Shown here: piece after piece, positions 35,473-44,392 of the stretch
Position numbering within the stretch: position 1 is the first letter of the stretch
Layout of the letters: each line of letters begins with the position of its first letter
NCBI RefSeq assembly: GCF_024124665.1
Contig: NZ_JAMXSB010000003.1
Span: forward strand, 1 to 64,000
DNA length: 64,000 bases
Origin: Pleionea sp. CnH1-48
GTDB lineage: Bacteria; Pseudomonadota; Gammaproteobacteria; Enterobacterales; Kangiellaceae
Direction: 5' to 3'
The notes under the pieces: generated by a model
The model's database searches: none
Told to the model about the DNA's origin: nothing
Seen by the model: the letters and a program-made list of their open reading frames with translations, nothing else
Position numbers and translations under genes: made by a program

Positions 35473-36779
35473 CGAAGCTTCCTTTCTAGTTCACTCATCA
35501 ACTCAACATAACTGCCTGCGTAGATGCCATCATTGTAAAATAGCCACTTCGATAACTTTTCATAACGTTCAACTATTTGGTCAGTGCTTTTGCTTTCACC
35601 TTTGGTGTAGCCGCTAATCTCTATCATCTCGCGAATGGTTTCATACCGATTTACGATCTGATATAACTTATCAACAGCTGCTTTATACTCAGGCTTTATT
35701 AGATTATCTTTAACTCGACTTCGGCTTTGAAGAATATCAATGGATGGATATTGGGCTTGATCCGATAAGCGACGAGAAAGCACAAAGTGCCCATCAAGTA
35801 TTGCTCGCATGTTATCAGCCACAGGTTCATCCATATCATCGCCTTCTACCAGTACAGTAAAGATGCCAGTAATCGCGCCCTTATTTTTAAAGCAGCCCAA
35901 TCGCTCAATAAGCAAAGGCAACTGAGCAAATACAGAAGGGGTATAACCTCTTAACGTTGGCGGCTCTCCAATCGCCAAGCCTATCTCTCTTTGTGCCAAC
36001 GCATGACGAGTTATCGAGTCAGCGAGCATCAAAACATCGTAACCAAGTTCAGAAAAGCTCTCTGCAATGGCAATAGCAGAAAACAAAGCATGGGCTCTAA
36101 CGAGTGCCGGTTGATCGGCAGAAGCCACCACCATGACCGATCTTTCCATATCGCCTGTACTACGTAATAACTCAACCAGCTCAGCTACTTCACGACCACG
36201 CTCACCAATCAATGCAATCACACGCACATCGGATTCTACATGAGTTGATAAAACATTAAACAAACTGCTTTTTCCTACCCCACTACCAGCGAAAATACCA
36301 ACTCGCTGCCCTTTGCCAATAGGATGAATACAATCAATCACCCTGATCTTGGTATCCAGTTGCTCAGTCACAGCCATCTTATTTAATGGATTGGAAGGCT
36401 CAGGGTAAACAGGTTTAAAAACATCTGACGATACAGGGCCAAGCTCATCCAATGGTTCACAAAAAGGATCAACTACTCGCCCCAAAAGACTTTTTCCTAC
36501 AGGAATATCAGCTCGTCGTTCCGTTTTTATTACCAGGTCGCCAGCGGTAATACCGCGAACCTGAGAAAAAGGCATTAACATGAGCTTATTATTTCGAAAG
36601 CCAACGACTTCTGCTTTGATCTCTCGATCTTCAATAGATGACCGCACCAGACAATAGTCGCCAATACATCCTTTTAGCCCTTCGACTTCAATAACAGTAC
36701 CAATATAGCGAGACACCCGACCAATAGACTGCACAGGAGAAAGCAATGTTACTTTTTGATGTAAATCGGATAATCTCAC
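35469..36779 (-). CDS. fliI: Flagellum-specific ATPase FliI
   Basis: The export ATPase. Walker A is 'GIFAGSGVGKSS', followed by 'RVIALIGERGREV' and Walker B 'YDVLMLADSITRHALAQREI', plus 'GEPPTLRGYTPSVFAQLP', the usual FliI/SctN signature. The GTG at 36779 (AAGAGG 6 bases upstream) gives 436 residues, the usual length. The frame is open to 36872 but that would overlap fliH and add a non-conserved leader. All catalytic residues are present, so energised export is expected. Confidence 0.95.
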   Translation of the reverse strand: MRLSDLHQKVTLLSPVQSIGRVSRYIGTVIEVEGLKGCIGDYCLVRSSIEDREIKAEVVGFRNNKLMLMPFSQVRGITAGDLVIKTERRADIPVGKSLLGRVVDPFCEPLDELGPVSSDVFKPVYPEPSNPLNKMAVTEQLDTKIRVIDCIHPIGKGQRVGIFAGSGVGKSSLFNVLSTHVESDVRVIALIGERGREVAELVELLRSTGDMERSVMVVASADQPALVRAHALFSAIAIAESFSELGYDVLMLADSITRHALAQREIGLAIGEPPTLRGYTPSVFAQLPLLIERLGCFKNKGAITGIFTVLVEGDDMDEPVADNMRAILDGHFVLSRRLSDQAQYPSIDILQSRSRVKDNLIKPEYKAAVDKLYQIVNRYETIREMIEISGYTKGESKSTDQIVERYEKLSKWLFYNDGIYAGSYVELMSELERKLR

Positions 36780-36789
36780 AACAAACCTC

Positions 36790-37479
36790 TTAATGCTCGA
36801 TATTATCGAGAGCAGATAAAAACAGGCTAATGGTTTTCTTAAAATCAATTCTTCGGTACTCGCCTCCGACATGAATATCGAACTCGTAGTCTTTTAAGCT
36901 GGTATCCAGCTTTAAAACCACATCTCCAGAAAAGTCTTTGTAATGATTTTTTAGAAGAAGAAAATGTTTTTGACCAACAGCTATTGAAGAACTTCGTCCT
37001 TTACGAAACTCCTCAACCTGTCTGGCAACCGACTCTACCAATGACTCTTCATTTTTTAGTTCTTTCAAAAACAGTTCTTGCATTGCCTGAACAATGATAT
37101 GCAGCGTCTCTTGCTCCATACTCACTTCCAGCTCTTTTTCTTTCTTGATCAAACTCTCCTTCAGCGACATAACTTGACTAACAGCTCGCTCATATTCCTC
37201 TATCGACTTACTTAATGATTGCTCACGAACAGTTATTTTTTCACGTTCTTTCAAAAGCTGCTCTTGCAGGCTTTCAATACCTTCCTGATAGCCTTGTTGA
37301 TAACTGTGAGTCTTGGCTTCTCGAATAGCCGCCTCAAAGTGTTCTTGTGTGTAGTTCTGGACAGGGCGAACAGCAGCCAAAAGCTCTTCTTTTGACTTAT
37401 CATTTGTTTTTGCTTCTGCTTTCTCTTCTGATGGTATAGGTTCACCTGCCGACGGAATGGCAAGCAGTGTTTTCCCCAT
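36790..37479 (-). CDS. fliH: FliH-like ATPase regulator
   Basis: A 229-residue protein from ATG 37479 (AAGGTGG 7 bases upstream). The N-terminal 45 residues are charged and disordered, then comes 'AKTHSYQQGYQEGIESLQEQ', the FliH glycine-spaced motif, a long coiled coil (about 60-140) and a C-terminal globular part. FliH links FliI to the C-ring protein FliN. Located, as usual, between the fliG position and fliI. Pairwise identity to known FliH is low, as is normal for this protein. Confidence 0.85.
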   Translation of the reverse strand: MGKTLLAIPSAGEPIPSEEKAEAKTNDKSKEELLAAVRPVQNYTQEHFEAAIREAKTHSYQQGYQEGIESLQEQLLKEREKITVREQSLSKSIEEYERAVSQVMSLKESLIKKEKELEVSMEQETLHIIVQAMQELFLKELKNEESLVESVARQVEEFRKGRSSSIAVGQKHFLLLKNHYKDFSGDVVLKLDTSLKDYEFDIHVGGEYRRIDFKKTISLFLSALDNIEH

Positions 37480-37502
37480 ATTTTTACCACCTTTTAGCAA
37501 TG

Positions 37503-37928
37503 TCACGGTGACTCAACCTCTTGATTAAGCTCTTTAAGGAGAACCTCAATCGTCTCCACGGTTTTCTGAGAAGCCTCACTACTTCTAGAAAACACCTTAT
37601 CTAGCTGAAACCTTGCTAAATGCTGCTTTCTCTGTTTCTTCTCCATCATCACAGCATAAAGTAACTGCTCTTCTTTCGAGAATTCACGAGCTGCAACACG
37701 AGTTTCGTAGTCAACAAAAGCATCACTCTTATATTTGCACAGAGTTAAAATATCCGAGAAAGCAATAGGCACTCCGCGCTCAGCATCAAATATCTCATTA
37801 AGCTGTTGAATACAATGAGTGACACTCTCCCTTATAGAAGGCTCCATTTTCATTAAGAAAACTTCTTTCTCTTCTTTTGGAAGGCAAGCAATCAGCAGCG
37901 CTATTTTTTTTGACGGCTGCTTACTCAT
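37503..37928 (-). CDS. Short protein at the FliG position (FliG N-terminal-like)
   Basis: From ATG 37928, which overlaps the fliF stop by four bases (ATGA), the protein has 141 residues; FliG has about 330. The opening 'KKIALLIACLPKEEKEVFLMK' resembles the first helices of FliG-N ('aAilLLslGeeaAaeilk.l'), the part that binds FliF. The rest is helical and charged but has no armadillo middle domain, no EHPQ motif and no charged C-terminal torque helix. The next gene is fliH with no further reading frame between, so it is not a split fliG. It would bridge FliF and the sorting platform without coupling to stators. The relationship to FliG is inferred from position and this opening stretch. Confidence 0.65.
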   Translation of the reverse strand: MSKQPSKKIALLIACLPKEEKEVFLMKMEPSIRESVTHCIQQLNEIFDAERGVPIAFSDILTLCKYKSDAFVDYETRVAAREFSKEEQLLYAVMMEKKQRKQHLARFQLDKVFSRSSEASQKTVETIEVLLKELNQEVESP

Positions 37929-39229
37929 GATTGAGCCATCCAAGCATTAAGCTCTTCTCGAATTTTCTCCTTCTCTCTCTTTGACCACTGGCTTCCCCCT
38001 AACTTTTTAACTTTTATCATTAATATAACCAACAAAACTAAGCAAACGGCAACAACCAAAGCCAACAGCATGATAACTTTTTTATAACTACTATCATCTG
38101 AGCCAATTACTACAGGTCTAGCAGGCTCAAAATTCTCTTCAACTATGTCAAGACTTTGCCCTGCATAGACAACAGACAACACTTCGATGACATCTCCTCG
38201 CTTGAGGTCAGCTCCCAGAGAAGCAGCAATCAAGCGCTTAATATCGTCAATATCTTTTTCACTTAAATTTTGTTGAATAATGACACCAATTGACATGCGA
38301 CTGACGTTGCCATGAGCAAACTCAATGGTTTCCATTTCTCGTGTATTCATATATTCAACTTCAATATCTCTATCGGTCTTAGCAGACTTCCCTTTGGTTG
38401 GCTCTGTTTTTTGAAACTCTTTTTTACGACGTACAACGGATGGTTTATCACTAGGAAAAGATTCTATTTTCTTTGAGTGTTTAACTCGATTAAGCTCAAT
38501 ACTTACAGAAACTTCGACCTGGCTAGCATCAAACCATTTTGTTAGCAGGCGCTTAGCTCGTTTTTCAAGTCGCCCTTCATACTGACTCGTATTAGACCCC
38601 AAAGAATTAATACTATCTTGTTCGACACTAGAAAGAACCACACCACTTTGGTCAACAACACTCACATTATCTAACGATAGCGAATCAACGGCACCTGAAA
38701 CTAACTTTTGAATCCCTAGAATTTGATTTGCAACCAGCTCATAACCTGGTTGCAAATGAAGAACTACCGCCGCAGATGCTTGTTGCTGCTCAGCAAACAA
38801 CACACTTTTACGAGGAAGCTTAATATGAACTCGAGCTTGCTTTACGCCCTGAATAGCAATGATGGTTTTTTCCAGCTCTCCTTGAAGTGCCCTTTGGTAG
38901 TTCACCTTTTGAGCAAACTCGGTCATACCATAGTCCGTTTCAGTGAACACCTCAAAGCCAACCCGCTCTGGTTGAACAATGCCTTTTTCTATCAACTCCA
39001 TTCGCAAAGGATAAACTAGCTCCTCCGCAACCATGATGCCTTTTTCAGCATCTAGATAAAACTCGATTCCGTTGGCACCTAAATATTCTATGACGGACTG
39101 CTGTTGACGCTCATCCAGTGAACCAAATACAGACTTTTCGCTTTGGTTAAATAGCCACAACCAAGCAAAAAGTGTAAATCCAACTATCAAGACCAGCCCA
39201 ATCACAAAGTACATTGTCTTAGCATTCAT
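37925..39229 (-). CDS. fliF: MS-ring protein FliF (short form)
   Basis: Forms the inner-membrane ring. It has an N-terminal membrane helix (about 6-27), ring-building motifs with 'NYQRALQGELEKTIIAIQGV' and 'ARVHIKLPRKSVLFAEQQ', and a second membrane helix near 383-405. At 434 residues it is about 100-130 shorter than usual FliF. The loop region after residue 230 is compact, and the cytoplasmic tail after the second helix is only about 27 residues ('KREKEKIREELNAWMAQS'), lacking the conserved acidic/aromatic FliG-binding end. This fits with the truncated FliG-like partner encoded next to it. Confidence 0.92.
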   Translation of the reverse strand: MNAKTMYFVIGLVLIVGFTLFAWLWLFNQSEKSVFGSLDERQQQSVIEYLGANGIEFYLDAEKGIMVAEELVYPLRMELIEKGIVQPERVGFEVFTETDYGMTEFAQKVNYQRALQGELEKTIIAIQGVKQARVHIKLPRKSVLFAEQQQASAAVVLHLQPGYELVANQILGIQKLVSGAVDSLSLDNVSVVDQSGVVLSSVEQDSINSLGSNTSQYEGRLEKRAKRLLTKWFDASQVEVSVSIELNRVKHSKKIESFPSDKPSVVRRKKEFQKTEPTKGKSAKTDRDIEVEYMNTREMETIEFAHGNVSRMSIGVIIQQNLSEKDIDDIKRLIAASLGADLKRGDVIEVLSVVYAGQSLDIVEENFEPARPVVIGSDDSSYKKVIMLLALVVAVCLVLLVILMIKVKKLGGSQWSKREKEKIREELNAWMAQS

Positions 39230-39239
39230 TGAGTACTTC

Positions 39240-39539
39240 CTATATCTGCATACGAGTAACTTCCTGATAGGCTTCTACCAGTTTATTACGTACTTCTACG
39301 ATCATGCTCAACTCCAGTCGCGCTTTTTCCATTGCGATCATGGTTTCATGGATAGCCATGTCACTACGGCCTTCCGCCTGCTGGGTAATATGCATTTGTA
39401 CAGTTTTTATTGACTCATCGGCCTGGGCAATTTTGTCCGTCAATAACTGAGCAAAACGCTCTTGTTCAACCACGCTAGACGCCTGTGTAATACCACTGCT
39501 TTCTCTAGCTGACTGAATGGCCATAATAGCTTCAATCAT
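39240..39539 (-). CDS. fliE: Rod-base protein FliE
   Basis: A 99-residue protein with the FliE pattern: a variable start, 'FAQLLTDKIAQADESIKTVQ', then 'DMAIHETMIAMEKARLELSM' and 'VRNKLVEAYQEVTRMQI', the conserved C-terminal helix. FliE joins the MS ring to the rod and is the first exported subunit. It sits between flgC and fliF and shares one base with flgC, the standard flgB-flgC-fliE order. Confidence 0.93.
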   Translation of the reverse strand: MIEAIMAIQSARESSGITQASSVVEQERFAQLLTDKIAQADESIKTVQMHITQQAEGRSDMAIHETMIAMEKARLELSMIVEVRNKLVEAYQEVTRMQI

Positions 39540-39937
39540 TATCCTCTCCCTATCTCTAAGGCTTTCGCGTACATTTGCCCAGCATTGTTAAATGCTCGGA
39601 TATTAGCTTCATAAGCTCTTTTTGATAACGTCATTGCGATAAACTGCTCAGCAATATCTACATCCGGATAAGAGACAAATCCTTCGCTATCTGCCATTGG
39701 ATGATCAGGCTCAAAGACTCGCTTTATTCCAGCAACCAATTCAGAAACAAGCGGTGTATCCTGGCCTTCCAATACTGTCTCTCCAATTAGCGAAGAAAAT
39801 GTCTTGGTTGCTTGATTAACATCGTGAGGATTTAATGGCGTATTGGCTCGAGCAATATTAAATGAAGCTATCTCAGCTCGCGCCATCTCTGTTTGCATAG
39901 CCACTCTTGATAAATGAAAAATTGCATCAAAGCTCAT
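39539..39937 (-). CDS. flgC: Proximal rod protein FlgC
   Basis: A 132-residue rod protein. The C-terminal part is clear: 'EGFVSYPDVDIAEQFIAMTL' and 'SKRAYEANIRAFNNAGQM'. The N-terminal motif, normally 'ASNLANAxT', is altered to 'ASFNIARANT'. Otherwise it has the expected length and overlaps both neighbours by single bases. Confidence 0.92.
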   Translation of the reverse strand: MSFDAIFHLSRVAMQTEMARAEIASFNIARANTPLNPHDVNQATKTFSSLIGETVLEGQDTPLVSELVAGIKRVFEPDHPMADSEGFVSYPDVDIAEQFIAMTLSKRAYEANIRAFNNAGQMYAKALEIGRG

Positions 39938-40287
39938 TATTGATTCCTCCCACTGATCACCAATCGATAGAGAGAAAGCTGTTTATTCAACATGCCAACC
40001 ATTGCATCATACTTCATCGCATACTCATGAGAGGCAGCCACTTCTTGCGCAAGGTTGACTCTTTCTGGCTGCGCTTTTTGACTCAACTCGTTCATTACCT
40101 GACTGACGGTTTGATGAGAAAGCTCTTTATTCATTGGCACAGCGCTCAATAGCTGCTCAAAAGAAACATGTTTAGCTTCGCGTGATCCAGAATTTGCATT
40201 AGCAATATTGTTCGCACTGATTCTTTGTGCTTCTGTTAAATAAGAAAGTGACAAAGAAACCACTCGAGAAACTTCATTAATATCCAT
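39937..40287 (-). CDS. flgB: Proximal rod protein FlgB
   Basis: A 116-residue rod protein from ATG 40287 (GAGG 9 bases upstream). The motif 'AQRISANNIANANSGSREAK' near residue 22 is the conserved rod/hook signature, and 'KYDAMVGMLNKQLSLYRLVI' is the C-terminal helix. It directly precedes flgC. An alternative start at 40302 would overlap flgI. Confidence 0.92.
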   Translation of the reverse strand: MDINEVSRVVSLSLSYLTEAQRISANNIANANSGSREAKHVSFEQLLSAVPMNKELSHQTVSQVMNELSQKAQPERVNLAQEVAASHEYAMKYDAMVGMLNKQLSLYRLVISGRNQ

Positions 40288-40298
40288 AATAGCTGACC

Positions 40299-41408
40299 TC
40301 ATTCAACAATAAGCTCGGCATGCAAAGCACCGGCTTTTTTTATACTTTGGAGAATAACGATGATGTCTCGTGTTGAGACATTAATTTTTTTCAAGGCTTC
40401 GATAAGATCGGCGACATTAGCACCGTTAGCAACATTAACGGCTTGCGCTGAGCTTTCTTTTACTTCAATTTTCGTTTGTGGTATGACAGTACTGGCAACA
40501 GAGTCACCTGCTCGACCAATAAAGAATGGTTGCGAAACACCATATTGAGTATCAATATTAAGTCGCAGTCCGCCATGCGAAATAGTCACACTGGAAAGCC
40601 TGACATTGCCTCCCGCAATTATCGTCCCAGTTCTCTCATTAATAACTACCCTTGCTTCAATATCCGGTTTAACCACTAACCTTTCGATAGCAGATATTTG
40701 CTTAAAGGCGGCTTTCTTATCTCCTGATGGCAAGGTGATTTTCAGTTTTCCTGCGTGTTTTGGCTCAACGATAAGATCAGGGAAAGATCTTTCCAGAGCT
40801 TCCATAATTTCTTCCATAGTCCGAAAGTCAGGCTCAGAGAGTAAGAAGTTCAAGGTATTATCATTTATTAAAAAATGATCATTCGTATTCTTTTCGATCA
40901 AGCCACCATTGGCAACAATACCCACGGTTGGATGATTTTTTTGCACCACAGAGTCAAAAGAATCGAATGCAAAGCCGCCGACACTGACCTGTCCCTGAGC
41001 TAACATATAAATAACATCATTAGCCGCTTTCAGTGGTGTGAGAAATAGTGTTCCTCCAGCCAGGCTACGAGCATCACCTAATGAAGAGACTTTGACATCC
41101 ACTCTGTCACCTTTCTCAGAAAAAGGAGGCAGTTTAGCTGTCACCATAACAGCAGCCACATTACGCGAACGAATATCTTTGATATCAACATTCACACCAA
41201 AACTAATTAAAGTATTAGCAATAGACTGAATAGTCGCTTTGTTACGAGCACTATCGCCAGTGCCAGCCAGACCAACCACCATACCGTAACCAATGACTTC
41301 GTTTTCTCGAATGCCCTCAAAGCGTCCAATCTCTTTGAGCCGAATACCTTGGTCAGATACTGCTGGGAGCACCATCAACATAATGATTAAGAGTAATAAA
41401 GATCTCAT
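40299..41408 (-). CDS. flgI: P-ring protein FlgI
   Basis: A 369-residue secreted P-ring subunit that forms the bushing in the peptidoglycan layer. From ATG 41408 (GAGGGG 6 bases upstream) it starts with a signal peptide 'SLLLLIIMLMVLPAVSDQ'. Family motifs are 'VIGYGMVVGLAGTGDS', 'SRNVAAVMVTAKLPPFSEKG' and 'RVVINERTGTIIAGGNVRL', and the C-terminal 'VADLIEALKKINVSTRDII'. Full length. Rod bushings would be pointless in an inner-membrane-only device, so the apparatus should cross the whole envelope. Confidence 0.96.
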   Translation of the reverse strand: MRSLLLLIIMLMVLPAVSDQGIRLKEIGRFEGIRENEVIGYGMVVGLAGTGDSARNKATIQSIANTLISFGVNVDIKDIRSRNVAAVMVTAKLPPFSEKGDRVDVKVSSLGDARSLAGGTLFLTPLKAANDVIYMLAQGQVSVGGFAFDSFDSVVQKNHPTVGIVANGGLIEKNTNDHFLINDNTLNFLLSEPDFRTMEEIMEALERSFPDLIVEPKHAGKLKITLPSGDKKAAFKQISAIERLVVKPDIEARVVINERTGTIIAGGNVRLSSVTISHGGLRLNIDTQYGVSQPFFIGRAGDSVASTVIPQTKIEVKESSAQAVNVANGANVADLIEALKKINVSTRDIIVILQSIKKAGALHAELIVE

Positions 41409-41418
41409 GCGTTCCCCT

Positions 41419-41991
41419 CTACAAAAGTCCAAGCCAGTCAAAAATTCGTGCAATAATGCCCTTCTCCTGAGCATCACTCACAATGCCTTTTCCGGTAAAC
41501 TCTATTCTGGCATTAGTTAAGCGACTCGAAACAACCGTGTTATTATTTGCGATATCTTCTTGACGCAAGGTTCCCTGAACTTTAATCGACTGTTCTTCAC
41601 CATTGATCACAATCACCTGTCGACCTTCAACAACGAGGTGTCCAAGTTTATTCACGTCAATGACAGCAGCCGTTATTTGCCCCGTAAGAAAACCATTTCG
41701 ACGTGTCACAGCATCGCCTTCTGTTCCAGAACTTAAACCTAAGCCCAGATCATTTATGCGAGTGTTGTCAAACGAATCACCATCAAAGTTAATGGACTTA
41801 TCGGTACTGGTATTTGCTCGAGTTTCAGCCGTTGTTCTTTCAACAATTAGAATAGTAACGGTATCACCTACACGAAATGCTTTTTTGTCGGCCGTTAAAC
41901 TGCGATAACGTTTTGCTTCAAACAAATCTTCTGCCATTAACCCACTGGAGGCAATGAGAACAATAATGAGAGTGCTAATGAGTATTTTCAT
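41419..41991 (-). CDS. flgH: L-ring protein FlgH without lipobox
   Basis: An outer-membrane ring subunit of 190 residues (ATG 41991, GAGG 10 bases upstream). It has the motifs 'FRVGDTVTILIVERTTAETRA', 'GFLTGQITAAVIDVNKLGHL' and 'VSSRLTNARIEFTGKGIVSD'. FlgH is normally a lipoprotein. Here the signal reads 'LIIVLIASSGLMAEDLF' with no cysteine anywhere in the protein, so it cannot be lipidated and probably has an ordinary signal-peptidase I site. Confidence 0.94.
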   Translation of the reverse strand: MKILISTLIIVLIASSGLMAEDLFEAKRYRSLTADKKAFRVGDTVTILIVERTTAETRANTSTDKSINFDGDSFDNTRINDLGLGLSSGTEGDAVTRRNGFLTGQITAAVIDVNKLGHLVVEGRQVIVINGEEQSIKVQGTLRQEDIANNNTVVSSRLTNARIEFTGKGIVSDAQEKGIIARIFDWLGLL

Positions 41992-42892
41992 ATCGAACAT
42001 GCCTCTTACTTAAAACTTTTGCAGAGATCACTGTATTAGAAGGTAAAACCAACACAGAAACCTTATCTCCCACTTTTCCAGACTCAAGAATCTTCACATC
42101 GACTTCCAGCATCACCGCTCCGTTCGAAACCAGAAGAGTCGCCTTGTCGCCTTCATCGATAAGTGGCTTTACTTCGGTTATCTCTTGAGTTAACAGCTGT
42201 CCTTTAGTTAATGCCGTCTTTAAACGTCGATCAGCATCCAGATGAGTCACAGGAAACCGATTTCCACTTTGGAAGTAAGGTACAGTGACTTCTCGAAATC
42301 CATAGTCTATTAATGGGTAATGAGCCTCTAAGTTGTGGGAGGCTTCGTACCCCTTAACAACAGCATTCACTTTTAACCACAGAGATAACCTCTTTCTCTT
42401 AATACTTTGCGTTGTCAACACCATATCAACACGCATCCGCCGAGAAAACGACGCAGGAAAACTGCCCACAATATCAATCTTTGTTATGGGCTCATCAAAA
42501 GTTACAGAGGAAAGCTTTGAAACATTATCAAAAGACATAGTAATGTCTTCTCCTCCATAATGTCTTATCAGCCATTGTTCAGCGATCTCCTGCAAGTGCT
42601 CTCTATCAATATGCTCCGGCTCTAGCAACTTAATCGCATTAATTTTTAGTCGAGACTTTAACTTGCAATGCTTAGCTAATAGCACCTCGACCGACTTTTC
42701 TTGTAACCACTTGTTGTTATCAATAAGCTCTGCTGGCACAACCGACATGGCTTCACATTTAGCAGCACCGTCAGAAATTAATAACTCGCTCACATACAGA
42801 GGTTGCTTTTTTATAATATGACTACGTAATGCCTCTGCTGAAGCCAGCGGCAGAATAAAAAGCAACACAACAAGAGGTAAAAAAATCTGCAT
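41975..42892 (-). CDS. flgA: P-ring chaperone FlgA
   Basis: A 305-residue periplasmic protein with a signal peptide ('LVVLLFILPLASAEA') and a C-terminal SAF domain ('RLKTALTKGQLLTQEITEVK', 'VDVKILESGKVGDKVSVLVL'). FlgA helps FlgI assemble. It is larger than the usual 220-240 residues because of an N-terminal extension. It overlaps the start of flgH and follows flgG by 5 bases. Confidence 0.88.
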   Translation of the reverse strand: MQIFLPLVVLLFILPLASAEALRSHIIKKQPLYVSELLISDGAAKCEAMSVVPAELIDNNKWLQEKSVEVLLAKHCKLKSRLKINAIKLLEPEHIDREHLQEIAEQWLIRHYGGEDITMSFDNVSKLSSVTFDEPITKIDIVGSFPASFSRRMRVDMVLTTQSIKRKRLSLWLKVNAVVKGYEASHNLEAHYPLIDYGFREVTVPYFQSGNRFPVTHLDADRRLKTALTKGQLLTQEITEVKPLIDEGDKATLLVSNGAVMLEVDVKILESGKVGDKVSVLVLPSNTVISAKVLSKRHVRYENTH

Positions 42893-42897
42893 GTTAT

Positions 42898-43677
42898 CTA
42901 TCGACTCAAGTTGTTGATGGTTTCCATCAGCTGATCAGAGACCTGAATGACTCTGGCATTTAGTTGATAACCTCTTTGAGCCACAACTAAGTTGACCATT
43001 TCTTCTACCATAGAAACATTACTTTCCTCGGTGTATCCCTGTAATAGATTGCCCATACCATCTTCACCAGCAATTCCGGTGGTCATCAAACCCGCTTCTT
43101 CGGTAGCCAAAAAGACGCCGTCTCCCTGAGCAACCAGTGCCGAAGCATTAACAAAACGAGACAATTCAATTTGTCCTAAATCAATCCAGTCAGGTTCACC
43201 ATCGACTAAACCACGTACAGTGCCGTCTTGAGTAATCGCTATAGAGCCGATATCACTAGGAACCGAGATCATGTTACTTAGTCTATGTCCTTGAGTGGTG
43301 GTCAGGAATCCATCCTGATCAATTCTCAATCGCCCTACTCGGGTGTAGCCAGTACTCCCTTCTTTCAAATCGACGGCAATAAAGCCCTCTCCCTGAATCG
43401 CTAAATCAAAAGGATGCTGGGTAAATTTCAAGTTACCGGATGATAAGTCTTGCTGTATGGAGCTGACATGAACGCCCTGAAGCTCACCGCTGACATTACC
43501 CGCAGCAGGATCTTTATCGAGCTTGTTAACATCACCGTTGTAAACCAGATCAACAAAGTTCACTTGCGCCTTTTTGTATCCGGCTGTATTGACATTGGCA
43601 ATATTATTGGAGATAACATCCACCAGAGTTTTTTGTGCATTCAACCCAGTCTCTGCAATGTACAATGAATTAATCAT
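42898..43677 (-). CDS. flgG: Distal rod protein FlgG
   Basis: A 259-residue distal rod protein. N-terminus 'MINSLYIAETGLNAQKTLVD' with 'ISNNIANVNTAGYKKAQ', middle 'QHPFDLAIQGEGFIAVD', and C-terminus 'EEMVNLVVAQRGYQLNARVI'. Length and motifs are normal. It follows flgF by 2 bases in the usual flgF-flgG order. Confidence 0.95.
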   Translation of the reverse strand: MINSLYIAETGLNAQKTLVDVISNNIANVNTAGYKKAQVNFVDLVYNGDVNKLDKDPAAGNVSGELQGVHVSSIQQDLSSGNLKFTQHPFDLAIQGEGFIAVDLKEGSTGYTRVGRLRIDQDGFLTTTQGHRLSNMISVPSDIGSIAITQDGTVRGLVDGEPDWIDLGQIELSRFVNASALVAQGDGVFLATEEAGLMTTGIAGEDGMGNLLQGYTEESNVSMVEEMVNLVVAQRGYQLNARVIQVSDQLMETINNLSR

Positions 43678-43679
43678 AA

Positions 43680-44384
43680 TTACCTCTGCCCTATTTTATT
43701 GATACCTGACTCAAGCATTTGATCCAAAGTAACTAATGCTCTTTGACTGCTTTCAACATGCTTTGTAAGCTCAATAAGCTTGACCATCTGCTCCGAAGAG
43801 CTAACATTAGACTGCTCTAGGAACCCCTCTCTCACTTGAAAGTTTGTTGCAGCAATCATATTTTCTTCAACAGTATAAAAGCGACCTGCAGGTCGTCGCT
43901 TCAGTAAAGACTCATTATCAATATCAACAAGCTTCAGCTGCCCAATAACGTTGTCATTTTCATACACAACGCCCTGCTCATTAACAAACAAGTGCCCCCC
44001 TTGAAAGACGATAGGACCACCTTCGCCTTCAATAACCTTCCCATCGGGCGTAGTTAATAAACCATCAGAGTTGGTCGATAGCTGCAAACTTCGCGTAAGC
44101 AATAAAGATTGACCACCATTATCTTGAACAACAAAAAATCCTGCGCCTTGGATAGCTAAATCTGAGCTGTTTTCGGTCGGTGCTAACTGACCTTGACTCA
44201 TGTCGAGCATAGTGTTGATTGCTGGCTTACCCTTATTCACAACGAGATGATGGAAACTGACAGCGCTGCTTTTTTCTGTCTTATATCCAGGCGTCGTGAT
44301 GTTAGCCACATTCTGGCTAATGACTTCTACCTGAGACATATCAGAGCGAATTGACTGTAGTAGTGCAAGTATGGGATCTGACAT
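43680..44384 (-). CDS. flgF: Proximal rod protein FlgF
   Basis: A 234-residue rod protein with 'VEVISQNVANITTPGYKTEKS' near residue 18, 'SSDLAIQGAGFFVVQDN', and the C-terminal 'SSEQMVKLIELTKHVESSQR'. It is closer to FlgF than FlgG because of the shorter length, weaker C-terminus and gene order. It is the first axial gene of the operon, 8 bases after flhA. Confidence 0.88.
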   Translation of the reverse strand: MSDPILALLQSIRSDMSQVEVISQNVANITTPGYKTEKSSAVSFHHLVVNKGKPAINTMLDMSQGQLAPTENSSDLAIQGAGFFVVQDNGGQSLLLTRSLQLSTNSDGLLTTPDGKVIEGEGGPIVFQGGHLFVNEQGVVYENDNVIGQLKLVDIDNESLLKRRPAGRFYTVEENMIAATNFQVREGFLEQSNVSSSEQMVKLIELTKHVESSQRALVTLDQMLESGINKIGQR

Positions 44385-44392
44385 AAATACTC

